Of a DNA stretch of 64,000 nucleotides, positions 26,100 to 39,694 are shown piece by piece. Origin of the DNA: Cacajao melanocephalus (lineage: Eukaryota; Chordata; Mammalia; Primates; Pitheciidae); NCBI GenBank assembly GCA_963573385.1, contig CAUYLG010033214.1, forward strand, positions 1-64,000. The letters run 5' to 3'. A model generated the notes under the pieces. That model saw nothing but the letters and a program-made list of their open reading frames with translations, ran no database searches and was not told the DNA's origin. Position 1 is the first letter of the stretch, and every line of letters starts with the position of its first letter. Position numbers and translations under genes: made by a program.

Positions 26100-26725
26100 A
26101 AAACTTCACATATTAGAAACTTTAAAAGGTATGTCTGAATAATTCACAAGTTAAAGAACAAATCATAATAAAACTTAGAAAACATTTTCAAACTGTACAA
26201 AAATTAAAGTAGGATTAGAGGTAAAAATTAGTGATGAGGCAGCTTACGCAGTATTAGAAGGATATGTATGTAAATTTAAAGTCTTTTAAAAGTCTGTTAA
26301 AAAAAAAAAGGCTGGGCAAGTGGCTCATGTCTGTAATTCCAGAACTTTGGGAGATCAAGATGGAAAGACTTCTTGAGCCCAGGAGTTGGAGACCAGCCTG
26401 CGTAAAATAGTGAGAACCCATCTCTACAAAAAATATAAATAAAATTAGCCAGAAATGGTGACATGCCCTCTGGTCCTAGCTTCTTGAGAGGCTAAGTTAA
26501 GAGGATTGCTTGAGCTCGGGAGGTTGAAGCTGAGGTGAGAAGATTGCTTGAGCTCGGGAGGTTAAGGCTGCAGCAAGCTGTGATCACACCACTGTAGCCC
26601 AGCCAGGGTACCAGAGTGAGGCCTTATCTTGAAAAACAAAAGAAAACAAAACAAAAATTAAAGGCTATCAATAAATAAGAATCCCACTTAGCAATTAGAA
26701 AAAAAAAAAAGAAGAAATGAAAAGA
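26100..26725 (+). mobile_element. L1M ORF2 fragment, split by an Alu
   Basis: 'agttaaagaacaaatcataa' and 'gatgaggcagcttacgcag' with 'ttagaaggatatgtatg' match the inter-EN/RT part of L1 ORF2. It resumes after the Alu with 'aaaggctatcaataaataag' and a lysine-rich A-run near 26,700. Highly decayed. Confidence 0.5.
26310..26655 (+). mobile_element. AluJ-like SINE with internal tandem duplication
   Basis: An old, diverged Alu. The right arm holds two near-identical copies of 'gattgcttgagctcgggaggtt', beginning near 26,503 and 26,541, so the element is about 40 bp longer than usual there. Confidence 0.9.
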
Positions 26726-27172
26726 GTGTTTGCTTCTGTATGTGGACTACTTGGGAAACATAAAGCACGAAGTGATCTAAAACTAAATTACCAAGTAAAC
26801 TCGACAGTCAAGCCTATCAACCAAATAACAGATCAATGCTTAAAGGCCAAGCTGCAAAGCTCAAGGAGAGACATACTATTTAAGAAGGTTTCCATTTACA
26901 TTGACAGTTCTGTCAGTTCTGTTTTCTATCAAAGCCAAACAGAAATAGACAAGATCAATGGAACAATAAATTCCTCATATAGAAATAATCAGACTGTACA
27001 TTCATATCTCAAAAATGCACCCACTAAGCCACCAAAGGCCTTGGAAGCTCTTTTTTCACCACACACTACTGACATACGTCCAGACACTGAGGTCACAGAA
27101 ACAAATCATACTCCTTTAAATAAAAAACTGGTATTTTTTCTTATAATAAAATGGCATAACATTATTTTCTAA
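26717..27172 (+). other. Unexplained 151-codon open frame
   Basis: The longest open frame not explained by a repeat. It starts in an A-run that may be the end of the L1M block. The predicted product is basic and Ser/Thr/Asn-rich with a hydrophobic C-terminus. I see no signal peptide, no known domain and no Kozak-like start. It could be decayed L1M or another old retroelement, a processed-pseudogene fragment, or chance in A+T-rich DNA. I do not call it a gene. Confidence 0.15.
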
Positions 27173-27910
27173 TCTTTTGCTTCTGGTCTAAAAGACATAA
27201 TCTGCATTAACGTCAAGAGAGAATTAATGTCTAAGAAAAACCCATGAAGAAAGATTATACCATGGGATATAATAAATTACTAGTCATTCCAAAAGATGGG
27301 ATAGGTAATTATATAATAAATGAAATACGAGACTCTTACCAAATAAGAACTTGTTTAAAAATAAAGTTGTTATGCTTGTTATTTGACCTGTCAAATAACA
27401 TTCTTTGATTTTTTTTTCCAGTTCTTTGTGAGAGCACATTTCTTGGTTAATCATGGCCAGAAAGAAAATCTCTTTGCTATTTACCAGGCCACACATTATT
27501 TCATTGAGGGATATTCATATGATAACAGACTAGAAATCATATATTTATTAAATTAAAACATTTGTTTATTCACTGACTGAAAAATCATGTTACTTGGGCT
27601 GATCATTTTGTTGAGATCATGGAACAGATGAACACAAAATTTCTCTCAACGCTCATTTCTGCTGGGTCTAGCCCGAAGTCAGTGTGGTAAAGGTTATGAT
27701 TCAGCCATGCCCCAGAGACCCTATAGAGAGAGGGTTAAAGACACAAAAGTCAGAACAAATTTGAAGAAATGAGTCAAATTAAGCCAGGCACACACAGTGG
27801 GAAAAAAAGTTCTACTAAAAGGGAAATTCATAGAGAAAGGCCCAGAGACATCATATTACAAACATTCCATCTTATCACCATAAAATTTGAAAAAAAAATT
27901 TTGAATACAT
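27173..27910. other. Unclassified DNA
   Basis: A+T-rich and without recognised elements. Confidence 0.35.
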
Positions 27911-29645
<1,735 letters not shown>

Positions 29646-29774
29646 AAGCAAGAAGGTCCCTCAGGAGGTGAGTAGCATTTATAACCCAATTTCTGGTGAA
29701 GCATTTGGTCTCAAGGAGGAAAAGAGCGATCTTTCTACTTAGATGCAATTGAAGAATAGGAGGTAGACTGAAAG

Positions 29775-30000
29775 AACATGTGTCTGTTTAGCAAGCATTT
29801 ATGAGGTGCCTGTCACTGTCTTAGGAGCTTCACAAACATCAACAATACAGTGCTCCTTCCAACCTTGTGAGGTAATATTATTATTCCCTTACTACAGATG
29901 AGAAAACAAAGGCATAGTCATGTAACTATGAAGGAACAGAGACAACTTGATCCCAAGCAGTCTGGCTACAGAGTTCACCATTATAACCCCTAGGCAGTTC
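29775..30000 (+). repeat. MIR SINE
   Basis: Contains 'agcatttatgaggtgcctgtcac', 'attattattcccttactacagatgag', and 'agtctggctacagagttcacc' in the correct MIR order. Confidence 0.82.
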
Positions 30001-31374
30001 TGTGTCTCACTCAAAGAGCAGGTTCAAGCATATAAATTAATGTATCTATTTATTTAAATAGTTTATAAAATAATGAGGGACTGCATACCAGTGACTAATA
30101 CAAGGACTTGGAGGGAGAAGAAAAAGAGAGAATGAGTAAAAAGGGAAAGAAGTAATAAGTTCTAAGAGGAGAAAATGAAACAACACGTAAAATTAAGCCC
30201 CTGGAGAAAGCAGTGGTGACTTAATGTGTGGAAATTCATACATTCAACGTTCTTGAGCAAAGATTATTTTTGTAGTAATTTTCCTAAATTTTTATTTTTT
30301 TTATTTTTACTGCAGAGGATGACTAAATTTACTAATACATTACTAAGGACAAGATAATTTATTTTCGGTAAAGGGAACGCAAAGAAACACATTAAATTCT
30401 TATTGCTGAACCATAAACAAACAGATATACAGTTATGGCATTAATTTATTAAGAGAAAATATAGGAAAACATATTATGCTGTATATGTCATGTTTTCCAG
30501 TTGGATTGGTAAATTGTTAATAAACAAGTAAAGAAAATTGAATGTTATTGAGGGGAACAATTTGAAGACCTTACGAGTCATTAAATATTAATGAAATAAG
30601 CCTTAATAATCAAAAATGGCAAGCTTAATCAAATATTTATTTTAAATCTATTAGAAATATTACTTGGTATTTTATATTTATTTGATAGGATAATTTGATA
30701 ATCCATGTTATCAAATAAAGAATTTTTCTTCTCAATAAAAATTGAAATAAACATTTTTTTCTTATTTTCTAAGTACACCTATAACCCAAATAAATAGTAT
30801 TTTGAGATACGAAAGTCATACATATTTATAAAATATAAAATATTAAAATTCGTAAGATATATAAATTCTAGAAATTCAAAAGCATTTACATAATACTTTT
30901 TAAAGAAAGTTTTAAATTTTAACATATTACACCTATATCATCAAGCTCTAAGGTCACATACTATAGGAAGAGTAATTAATATAATTTCTCCAAAGAAGAT
31001 ACCCATAGCTATATTTGGCAAGAAAGAGATACAAAAATATTTATCCTATTCATAGAACATATAGTTTGAATCCCTACATCTTTGAGTCTAATAATGCATT
31101 ATTTATACCCATGTTCAAATTAAATAAGGATCTAACAGAATATTTCTAGCCACAAGGCCCTCCAGACACCCAGATCCTCATAAGGCAGCTCACAAACTTG
31201 AGTAAATCTAAGATGATAAAGTTAACTTTTTGAGTGAAGGACTGAAAACTGTACCCTTTGTCATTCAGTACTAACCATTAACCTTTTGCTCACTGGTTGA
31301 ATGATAAAGGAATTCTTAGTTCTGTGTTCATAGATCTCTCCTTCCTAGCCCGTCTCACAACCTGAAGTAGTGAG
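30001..31374. other. Unclassified A+T-rich DNA
   Basis: Strongly A+T rich (especially 30,240-30,900) without a named repeat or exon. Confidence 0.35.
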
Positions 31375-32290
31375 ACTCATTTAGAGATAATTGCAATGGT
31401 CTAGGTGAGAGAGGATGATGGTCAGGTCTAGAGAGCAAACAGACAATCTGTCTTGAACAGGCTTGCTTTGAGATGCTTACTGAACACACAGTAGCCTGCT
31501 TCCTCCTGAATCTGGAGTTGCAGATAGATGATCTAGAAACAGGTGGTGGGGAGAGAGAGAGAGAAATTCGGGGAAAAAATAAGGAAGAAAAGGAAAGGCA
31601 AAGGAGGAAATCCAATAAATATACAATAGTTAAAATTAAAGAGGCAAAATGAGAGTCAAAGTTGGTTTTTAAAAAGGCAGGAGGATTAGAAAAGTGTTAC
31701 CATAAAAAAAAAATAGTTTGAAAGAGAAAGTCAGTGAGGAGCATCAAGGGTAGGAAGAGATGGTCAAAGACATCAAATACTGTACAGAAATTAGGCAGTT
31801 GAAAACTAATGGTTTATTGGTGATGTTTGGCAAAGCCATTTCAGTAAAGTGGATGAAGAAATCAGGTTGGTGAGTTGAAGAGATAATGGAAGAAAATTTT
31901 TCCACCGCAAATTTTTTGTAACGTTTGGATTATTAAGTGACTAAATTAACTAATGGAAAAGTTGGTAAAATCCACACAGTATGCAGAAGTCATTTTAAGT
32001 TTGGTAAGTTATTTTAAGTTTGGAAGAAGACAATGACTCAGCCGTTCCAATGGCTGTCAGGGTCAAGTTTTCAGCCTACAAACCATTTTGTAGGCTAGAA
32101 AGGAAGTGTCAGTGCCAACAGAATGAAAGAAATTGAAAACGCAATGACCCAAGGGATGAATAATACAAGGTGATAAAGATAAAGAAGAAAGAGAGATCAA
32201 GAACACAAGTTTAGCTTCAACTTTGCAAAGGAAAAGAGGTCCCTCTTGTTTGGAGAGGAATGGAGGAAGACAGGATAGAAAATGGATGAA
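31375..32290 (-). repeat. L2-like LINE in antisense, decayed
   Basis: Plus-strand landmarks are 'gataattgcaatggtctagg' at about 31,385, and 'gacatcaaatactgtacagaa', 'ttggcaaagccatttcag' and 'aaatcaggttggtgagttgaag' at 31,765-31,885, which is the complement of the CR1/L2 RT region. The intervening 31,530-31,700 includes a GA-rich run. Assignment rests on order of short motifs. Confidence 0.45.
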
Positions 32291-32399
32291 ATCAATTTAC
32301 ATTTGAGGGTATAATTTTTAGAAGTTAGAAAGTTCTCAACTATTTAATTTTCTGTGTGATATGAGGAGAATACTCACCTGTGGCAGCAGAAACATTATT

Positions 32400-32546
32400 T
32401 AGGATTATCTCCTCTAATCCTCTAACTCTCCCGTTAAAACGGCACTATCATTCCCTCTACTCAGAAATGCAAAATGAGGCTCAGAGAAATTAAGGAACTC
32501 TCCCAGGCACACTTAGTCAATATGTGGCAGTGTGACAGCAGAGAAT
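32400..32546 (+). repeat. MIR SINE (left copy of a duplicated block)
   Basis: 'ttatctcctctaatcc', 'aaaatgaggctcagagaaattaagg' and 'cccaggcacacttagtc' are MIR. The 3' end joins a non-MIR sequence that is repeated next to another MIR near 34.5 kb. Confidence 0.78.
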
Positions 32547-32675
32547 TGTTCTTAAATGGTATGCCCTTTGGAACAATCTGAAATTCCTACATGTAGCCAG
32601 GTAGCACATGACTACAAAGTGGGAAGTTAATTCTAAAGGTCATATGGTACAAATTTGAAGCCTGAGAATATTTAC
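32547..32675 (+). repeat. Direct repeat, left copy
   Basis: About 129 bp ('gttcttaaatggtatgccc' to 'gagaatatttac') is matched at 34,496-34,625 with about 75% identity by eye. Both follow a MIR at the same junction and share non-consensus MIR bases ('tcaatat' then 'gtg'), which favours a duplication after the MIR insertion. Confidence 0.75.
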
Positions 32676-33085
32676 CATAGCTGTATGTATAGATTTCTAA
32701 TGTTTTACGAGCATTAGCCAGTCTCTGAAAATGCCACTCCACCTCCCAGCCAAAAGAAGAGTATACCAATGATGTTAGTTTCCACTGTTCAATTTCACCT
32801 TTCAAATATGCTCAATTTGTGTAAGGTAGCATAGATGATTTGTAGTGGTTTGAATGTGAAGCTAACATTAAAGGTGATTTGAAGCTGTTCTTCATCATTT
32901 CTTACTGCAAGTTTCCACATTATGAGTACTGAGTCAGAAATCTCATTACTTTAATAGCAATAGAGCAAGGATAATATACAATGCAGGAGACACTTGATAA
33001 ACAACGATCTCTCAAAAGTGTTAGACTTCATTTATACAAGATTAAGTTTTTATAAAACATAAAACTCTCTTTGATGAGGGTGTCT
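32676..33085. other. Unclassified DNA
   Basis: No named element. Confidence 0.35.
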
Positions 33086-33400
33086 TGAGTACATTCTGTG
33101 TTCTTTGATATGTGGGAGAATAAGAAAAGCCAGTTCTTGCTTTCAGGAATTTGTAATCTCATTAGAAAAAGAGAACTCATAAAACAGCTAAAGAATAAAA
33201 CATAATAAAATGATATTTCATAAAGTAAATGTAATATGATTAAGACAAGAATCGTCAGTGTGTACTACAAAAACCTGTAAAATGTTTCATAAAAGAGAAA
33301 GACAAGGAAGAAGTCCCTCTAAAATATTTTCTGAATGAATGTCTAAATGTAGGAAGTAAGAGATAGGGAAACAAGGAAGGCTGATTTGAAGGTTAAATAT
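33086..33400 (+). repeat. Possible mammal-wide ancient repeat
   Basis: 'agttcttgctttcaggaatttgtaatctc' followed by a run of 'ataaaacataataaaatg' and 'gaagaagtccctctaaaatattt' resembles an old mammalian repeat whose consensus has CCTGCCCTCAAGGAGCTTAC. I do not name it. Confidence 0.35.
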
Positions 33401-34039
33401 AAATAACAGTTCCCTAGCCAAACTATCTGACATATTGCTTATTTTAGTTAAAAAAGATTTTATATGAGAATGACAATATAAATATACCTTATTTTATGCA
33501 TAAATATAGACTTGAAAAAGTCACGATTAGATCATTTGTCAGATATTAGGAAGCTACGTTTGCAAAGAGACATTTTAAAAAACAATAATCTTCAATTAAG
33601 CTGTATACTTATACTCTGTATATCAAATGATTTTAAAGTAAGATCTATAAATAACTCATTTCATCTTAAAATCACACTATAAATAGCCTAAAACATAAAT
33701 TTCTAAAACATCTTTGTTATTAACATATAAGTATACCACCCAGTAAAATGAAAGAAGAGATTTGAGTTGTTTAGTAAAACAATGAATTTATCAGTAACTA
33801 GACATTACTATAGCAGCTTGAAAATTGATTTTTTAGTACAAATACTATTGAAACATTTCAGATGTTGCTTTTGGCCTCTCTATAATTTCAGCACATGATT
33901 TTTGATTTTTGTTGATACAAGAAATGTTTCTTCCTATATGTCTAATATATCTAGCCTGTTATCCCAAATATATTATAAACATATGTTTAAATGTATTTAC
34001 ATTTTTAATCATAAGGTTGCATATCTACCAAATATTTCC
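33401..34039. other. Unclassified A+T-rich DNA
   Basis: No named element or exon. Confidence 0.35.
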
Positions 34040-34125
34040 ATTTGAAAAACTGAAACTAATCAAAAGTTAAAGAACTATTCCCAAGGCCACACAATCAATA
34101 TTGTGCAATCTGACTCAAGACTTGT
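34040..34125 (+). repeat. MIR fragment (right copy of duplicated block)
   Basis: 'gaaaaactgaaactaatc' and 'cccaaggccacacaatcaat' are MIR 3' core sequence. It continues, after the solo LTR, into the direct repeat at 34,496. Confidence 0.65.
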
Positions 34126-34493
34126 TGATATGGTTTGGCTCTGTGCTTCACTCAAATCTCATCTTGAATTATAATCTCCACATATCAAGAAAGGGACCTG
34201 GTGGGAGGTGACTGGATCATGGGGGCAGTTCCCCCATCATGTTCTCATGATAGTGAGTGAGTTCTCATGAGATTTGATGGTTTAAAAGTATAGTACTTCC
34301 TCCCTCTCCTTCCCTCTCTCTCTCTCCTGCTGCCATGTAAGATGTGCCTTGCTTCCCCTTCCCCTTCCACCATGATTGTAAGTTTCCTGAGCCTCCACAG
34401 CTATATGAAACTGTCAGTCAATTAAATCTCTTTCTTTATAAATTATCCAGTCTCAAGTAGTTCTTTATAGCAGTGTGAAAACAGACTAATACA
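34126..34493 (+). mobile_element. Solo MaLR LTR (MST/THE1-type)
   Basis: Begins 'tgatatggtttggctctgtg' and ends 'gactaataca'. The target duplication 'cttgt' lies at 34,121-34,125 and 34,494-34,498. It inserted exactly at the MIR/direct-repeat junction of the right duplicated block. A C+T-rich microsatellite lies at about 34,297-34,330. Confidence 0.95.
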
Positions 34494-34495
34494 CT

Positions 34496-34625
34496 TGTTC
34501 TTAACTAATATGCCCTTTAAAACAATCTATTATTCCTACATATAGCCAGGTAACACACACCAGGAAAGTGAGAAGTCAGTTAAAAAGGTCATATCATGAA
34601 AACTTGAAGCTTTAGAACATTTACA
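34496..34625 (+). repeat. Direct repeat, right copy
   Basis: Partner of 32,547-32,675: 'gttcttaactaatatgccc', 'ttcctacatatagccagg', 'aaaaaggtcatatcatg', 'aacttgaagctttagaaca'. Separated from its MIR by the solo LTR. Confidence 0.75.
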
Positions 34626-34924
34626 TAAATAAGTCTAAATAAAACTGGGCTCTATTATAAGCCAGCAAATTGTTTGTTTCTCATATTTAAAGCAGAATCA
34701 TGCAATTAATTTAAGTTTTATTAAAGCACAGTACATGCAAGACAATGTTTATCTTGGATAAGATCAAGAAATCAATTTTTAAAATTTTTTATAAAAAGTC
34801 AGTCAAATTTACCAGTGGGGGGGGGTTGTATACTAACTTTAGTGACACTAATGTTAATAAGTTCTGATAATCCACTACCATCAGGTCAGCCAATAAATCA
34901 ATTCTTTAAAGAAGAATACATGAT
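34626..34924. other. Unclassified DNA with a short G-run
   Basis: A run of nine or ten G at about 34,817-34,826 may be part of a decayed L1 3'UTR, but the link is uncertain. Confidence 0.3.
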
Positions 34925-35035
34925 GGGGAGGAAGGCAGCAAGCCACACTGCCATGTGTGTACCTATGCAACAATCTTACGTGTTCTTCACATGCACCCCC
35001 AAACTTAAAATGCAATTAAAAAAAAAAGAAAAGAA
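34925..35035 (+). mobile_element. 5'-truncated primate L1 3' end
   Basis: 'gtgtacctatgcaacaatc', 'cttcacatgcacccccaaac' and an A-tail match the last ~100 bp of L1PA/L1PB. Moderately diverged. Confidence 0.75.
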
Positions 35036-35340
35036 ATGCCAGAGGGAGTCAGGCTGAAATGAAAGAACAGTGCATTCTAACTTGAAGCCACACTAAGAAA
35101 TAAAGTTGCTAATTACATAGCAAAATATAAAAGCCAAAAAAAAAAAAGAATACAGTTTCCTGTTTCCTTTTTTCAAAATTTAACTCAGATTTTTACTTTT
35201 CACATGTTACTATGACTTAAATAGTAAAATGAGAAAAGAAAACCTCAGAATACATACACAGAAGTTAATACACAGAGCTCAACTGCAAATTATATGAGTA
35301 TTTTAACTTGTAAAAGCATAACACACTTACATAAGCAGTA
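35036..35340. other. Unclassified A+T-rich DNA
   Basis: No named element; a short A-run at 35,136-35,147. Confidence 0.35.
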
Positions 35341-36065
35341 GACAGTTCAGTACACTCATAAAAAGAACCATCACCAGCACCCCAGGAGACTTCTTCATGG
35401 TTTTTGCTGCTGCTCCCTCCACTCCCCAAACACAACTACTATTTTGGGTCAAACACCATAGATTAGTTTTGCATATTTCTGAGCTGCCTATTAACTCTTA
35501 ACATAATCTTACGGTATACCTCATTCCTTTTGCTCATCATCATGATGGTAAGGTTCATCCATGTTTTTGAGTTACAATACATTCATAATTGTTGCTGAAT
35601 ATTGTTTTACATCTCTCCCAGTCTTCATGTATATACATTTCTATTGGGAATATACTCAGAAGTGGGATTGCTGGGTTATAGCATACATGTGTTCAAAATT
35701 TACTAGTAAAGTGTCTCCAAAATGATGGTGCTAATCTACACTACTACCAGTAGTATATGAGAATTCACCATCTTGCCAAAATTTAGTATTGCCAGTCATT
35801 TTACCTTTGAGCCATAAATTTGCATTTCTCTGATACTGAGATTGAACACCGTTGTTATGTTTATTTGCCATCTGGATATCCTATTTTGTAGAGTGCCTGT
35901 TCATGAACCTTGCCCTTTTAAAAAATAGCTTGTCTTTTTTCTGTTGATTTATACAGATTTCTTATATTTTTGTTATTTGGTGATACATGTTGCAAACATC
36001 CGCTCCTATTTGTTACTTACCTTTCATTCTCTATTGGAATTTTTATCAACAACATTTCTTAGTTT

Positions 36066-36368
<303 letters not shown>

Positions 36369-36676
36369 TTAGTTTTAATGTAGCCCAAATTTCCTCTTAT
36401 ATCATTTATGTCTCACTAATAAAAGTATTCCTTCTCTCAAAGTTATCAAGGTATTTACTGATAGTTTATCTTTTACATTTGCATCAACATTTCATAGAAT
36501 TGATTTTTTCTATGTATGGTCTATAGATAAGTTTCATTTTTTTCCACTGAGGATTGTTTAACCCAACTAGTGAATTTATCAAAACAGAAAAATTACCTTA
36601 AGTCAACTTTTCATATGTTTTTGAATGTACTTCTACATGTCTGGATTCTATCCCATTGGGCACCAATAGTATCTTA

Positions 36677-37041
36677 TCTACTGTAACTTCACTAAAAGAC
36701 TTAGCAATTTCTTAAACAACAGAAATGTATTTTCTCAGAATTCTGGACGCCAGAAGTCCAAGATCAGGTGTCATTGCGATTGGTTTCTTCGGCAGCCTCT
36801 CTTTCGCTTGCAGATGGCCATCTGCTCCCCGTGTTTTTCCAATGGCCTTCCCTTTGTGCATATGTGTCCCAGTTTCCACTTATTATAAGGATATCAGTCA
36901 AATTAGATTAGGGGCCACTTGGTGGCCTCATTTTAACTTAACCAGCTCTTTACAAGCCCTATCTCCAAATACAGCCATATTCTGAGGTACCAGGGGTTGC
37001 ATACAAATTTGGGGAAGATACCATTCAGCTCATAATAGGAT
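36677..37041 (-). mobile_element. MaLR MLT1-type LTR nested in L1M
   Basis: In antisense: 'cttaaacaacagaaatgta', 'cagaattctggacgccagaag', 'ctccaaatacagccatattctgagg', and 'attcagctcataata'. It matches the MLT1A/B/C pattern. No internal region is attached. Confidence 0.85.
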
Positions 37042-37902
37042 GACATAAATAATATAATAATCTCTACTGCTTCAAGCTTTTGTAACATACCTGGTACATT
37101 GTTAAGTATTGTACTATCTCATTTCGCCTTCAAAAAATCCTATTCTGTTATCTGCATTTTATATTTGAGGACTTTGAGAATCATGGCAATCAAGAAATTT
37201 AGAGTCTTGATATCAGAAAGAGTAAGTCCTCCTGCCTCTTTCTTCAAGGGTGTCTCAGCTATCTTTCACATTCTTGCCCCCTTTCATTTACATATACATT
37301 TTGGAATCAGCATTTCAATTCCTACCAAAAAAAAACTGTGACAAAATTTTGATTGGGATTATTCTGAATTTGTGTATTGCTTTTCCTCAATAATATTTTA
37401 CCTCTCCCATGTAGGAATCTGATTGGTACTGGGTATAATATTTGACATTTTTGTGCTATTTTCAAGGGCATGTCTCTTTTAAATATTATTTGTTGGTTTA
37501 TTTCAGTTTGGCATCTATTGTTGGTAAAGTTTATTATTACTGTATTCAAATAATGTTTTAATATTGACCTTATGTTCACAACCTTGGCTAAATTCACTTA
37601 CTAATTTTAATATTTCAAATATATATCACAAAATAAACATATTGTCAGTGAATAATAGTTTTGTTTGTTCCTTTCCAACTCTATGCCTTTTACTTATTTT
37701 TCTTACCTTATTTCACTACATATCTGACAACATTTGAATAGAAGTGGTGATAGTGAACATAATTTTCTCCTCTCCACTCTAAGAGAGAATGCTATCAGCA
37801 TTTTATTATTATGTATAATGTTTGCAGCAGGATTCCTTTATAGCTATCTTTATCAAATGGACTTCTTTTCCTAGATGCTAAATGTTTTTACTATAAATAG
37901 AT

Positions 37903-38191
37903 TTTTATTATTTATTTATTTATGAGGTTGAGTTGCGTTCTGTTAACCAGTCCGGAGTGCGGTGGGGTGATCTCGGCTCACTGCACCTCCACCTCCCAGG
38001 TTCAAGCAATTCTCCTGCCTCACCCTCCCGGGTAGCTGGGCGCCACCACGCCCGGCTAAGTTTTGTATTTTTAGTAGAGACAGGGTTTCATCATGTTGGC
38101 CAGCCTGGCCTTGAACTCCTGACCTCAAGTTATCCGCCTGCCTTAGCCTCCCAAGGTGCTGGGATTACAGGTGTGAACCACCATACCCAGC
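37903..38191 (-). mobile_element. Alu SINE nested in L1M
   Basis: Antisense Alu with a TTTA-patterned tail. Target duplications 'ctataaatagat' (37,891-37,902) and 'ctataaatggat' (38,192-38,203) differ at one base. Confidence 0.94.
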
Positions 38192-38345
38192 CTATAAATG
38201 GATATTAAATATTACCAAATGAGCTTGTGTTTATGTCGACAGTATGCCATAATCGCCCTCCTTTGATCTTTCAAACTGGGAAATTATATTAAATAATTTT
38301 CTGATGTTAAATCTAACTTACATTGCCAAAAATCTCAATCTTGTG

Positions 38346-39070
38346 TTTCCATATCCTAAAAAAGTTACACATCATTTTTTTTGAGTTCATATTTGATATT
38401 TCCATTGTCTGGAAGCTCTGTGAATCTCGGTCTTTTGTTGCTTAGGTTTTCTATCATGTTTTCAAGTGTTCTCATGTCTGTTTTTTTGTTTTTGTTGTTG
38501 CTGTTGCTTGACTGCCAGTTGTTGTATATGTAAAATTCAAGAGATAATTGAAGCCTGCGATGATATCATCTTTATCAAGAGAATATTATCTTTTGATCCT
38601 TTGGAGTTTACCAGAAATATCAGCAAGTCCACATCCATTTGATATAATCACGAACTGAGATTATTCTATGCCTGGTTTCCATCCCAAGGAGAAACTCTGC
38701 TGTATTTCTACTATCAGCTTACTCCTAAGGACTAGATCTTTGGAGTCTAAACCACTGCCTCAGCAAGTACTAACTTTCAAGTTCTGTCTCCCCACTGCTG
38801 CCCTGTGAATCTGTTAAAATCTCTACTTCGTGTCTTAGCCTCTCAATTGCCTCTTCCAGAATCTGAAAACACAAGTGAGAAAGCCTCCCTAGGCCAGGTT
38901 TAGCATCCTGGGTTTCATTTTTCTCTTGGATATTGGTCCTATAATTATTTGTTAATGTGCTGGCTCTCTGATGTCTTCAAGCAAATGTTTGTGGATATTT
39001 TTGAGATGTCTTAACTGTTCTTAGTAAAAAGTTGGTCTAACTTATATAGATAGTCCCTCATGTTTGTTGG
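38346..39070. repeat. Possible further L1M-related sequence
   Basis: 'ttgcttgactgccagttgttg' followed by 'gtaaaattcaagagataattg' and 'gtttcatttttctcttgg' resembles old L1M sequence that often neighbours L1M 3' regions. The orientation and subfamily are uncertain. A TTG-rich run lies at about 38,480-38,510. Confidence 0.4.
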
Positions 39071-39082
39071 TGATTGCGTTTT

Positions 39083-39120
39083 TGTATGTGTGTGTGAGTG
39101 TGTGTGAGAAAGAGAGAGAA
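39083..39120. repeat. Short TG/GA microsatellite
   Basis: 'gtatgtgtgtgtgagtgtg' then GAGA. Confidence 0.85.
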
Positions 39121-39689
39121 ATTTTAAATTTTTCTTTAGATTATCTTAATGATTGAGAGGTTGTTACACTGAGTTTTAAATGTCAAAACTCTGCACTGAT
39201 AATTTTAATCATTTTTAGAGTATAAGGGACTCACAAATTGCTCAGGATTGAAATTATAAGTATTTTATGCACAAGAAAATTGATGTTGCAAATAAATATG
39301 CAACTACAAAATATATTAGTGAATATATATCCTTCTTAGGGATGAGTTATGGTACAAGCAGTAGCTAGCACTGGAGAAGAGACCAGAAGGCAGTACCAGC
39401 CATATAATGAAAGTAGGCAGATCAGAGCAAGACCAAGAACCCAGAACTAGGAGGAAGGGAGAGATATAAGGGTCAGTTGGGGAACAAAGTCAGATTCAAA
39501 ACAGAAAATACAATCTAGAATCCACAGTACAAATCCAACTTTACAAAAACTGACCATCATGGGGCCAAAATAGTGTTATATTTGTTCCTATATACTTTTT
39601 ATTTTCTCTCATAATCTCTATGCTTTTTAGAGTACATAGAATATAGTATATACTACATGGTAAAAACAGGATACACACACAGACACATA
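39121..39689. other. Unclassified DNA
   Basis: No named element or exon. Confidence 0.35.
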
Positions 39690-39694
39690 TGTAA

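Noticed and set aside
25702..26109. 135-codon minus-strand frame
   Set aside because: Covers decayed L2-like and L1M sequence; Phe/Ser/Leu-rich as expected from the antisense of A-rich DNA.
36760..36830. Motif 'gattggtttcttcggcagcc' recalling a small nuclear RNA
   Set aside because: It is the normal MLT1 antisense sequence; no RNA-gene structure follows.
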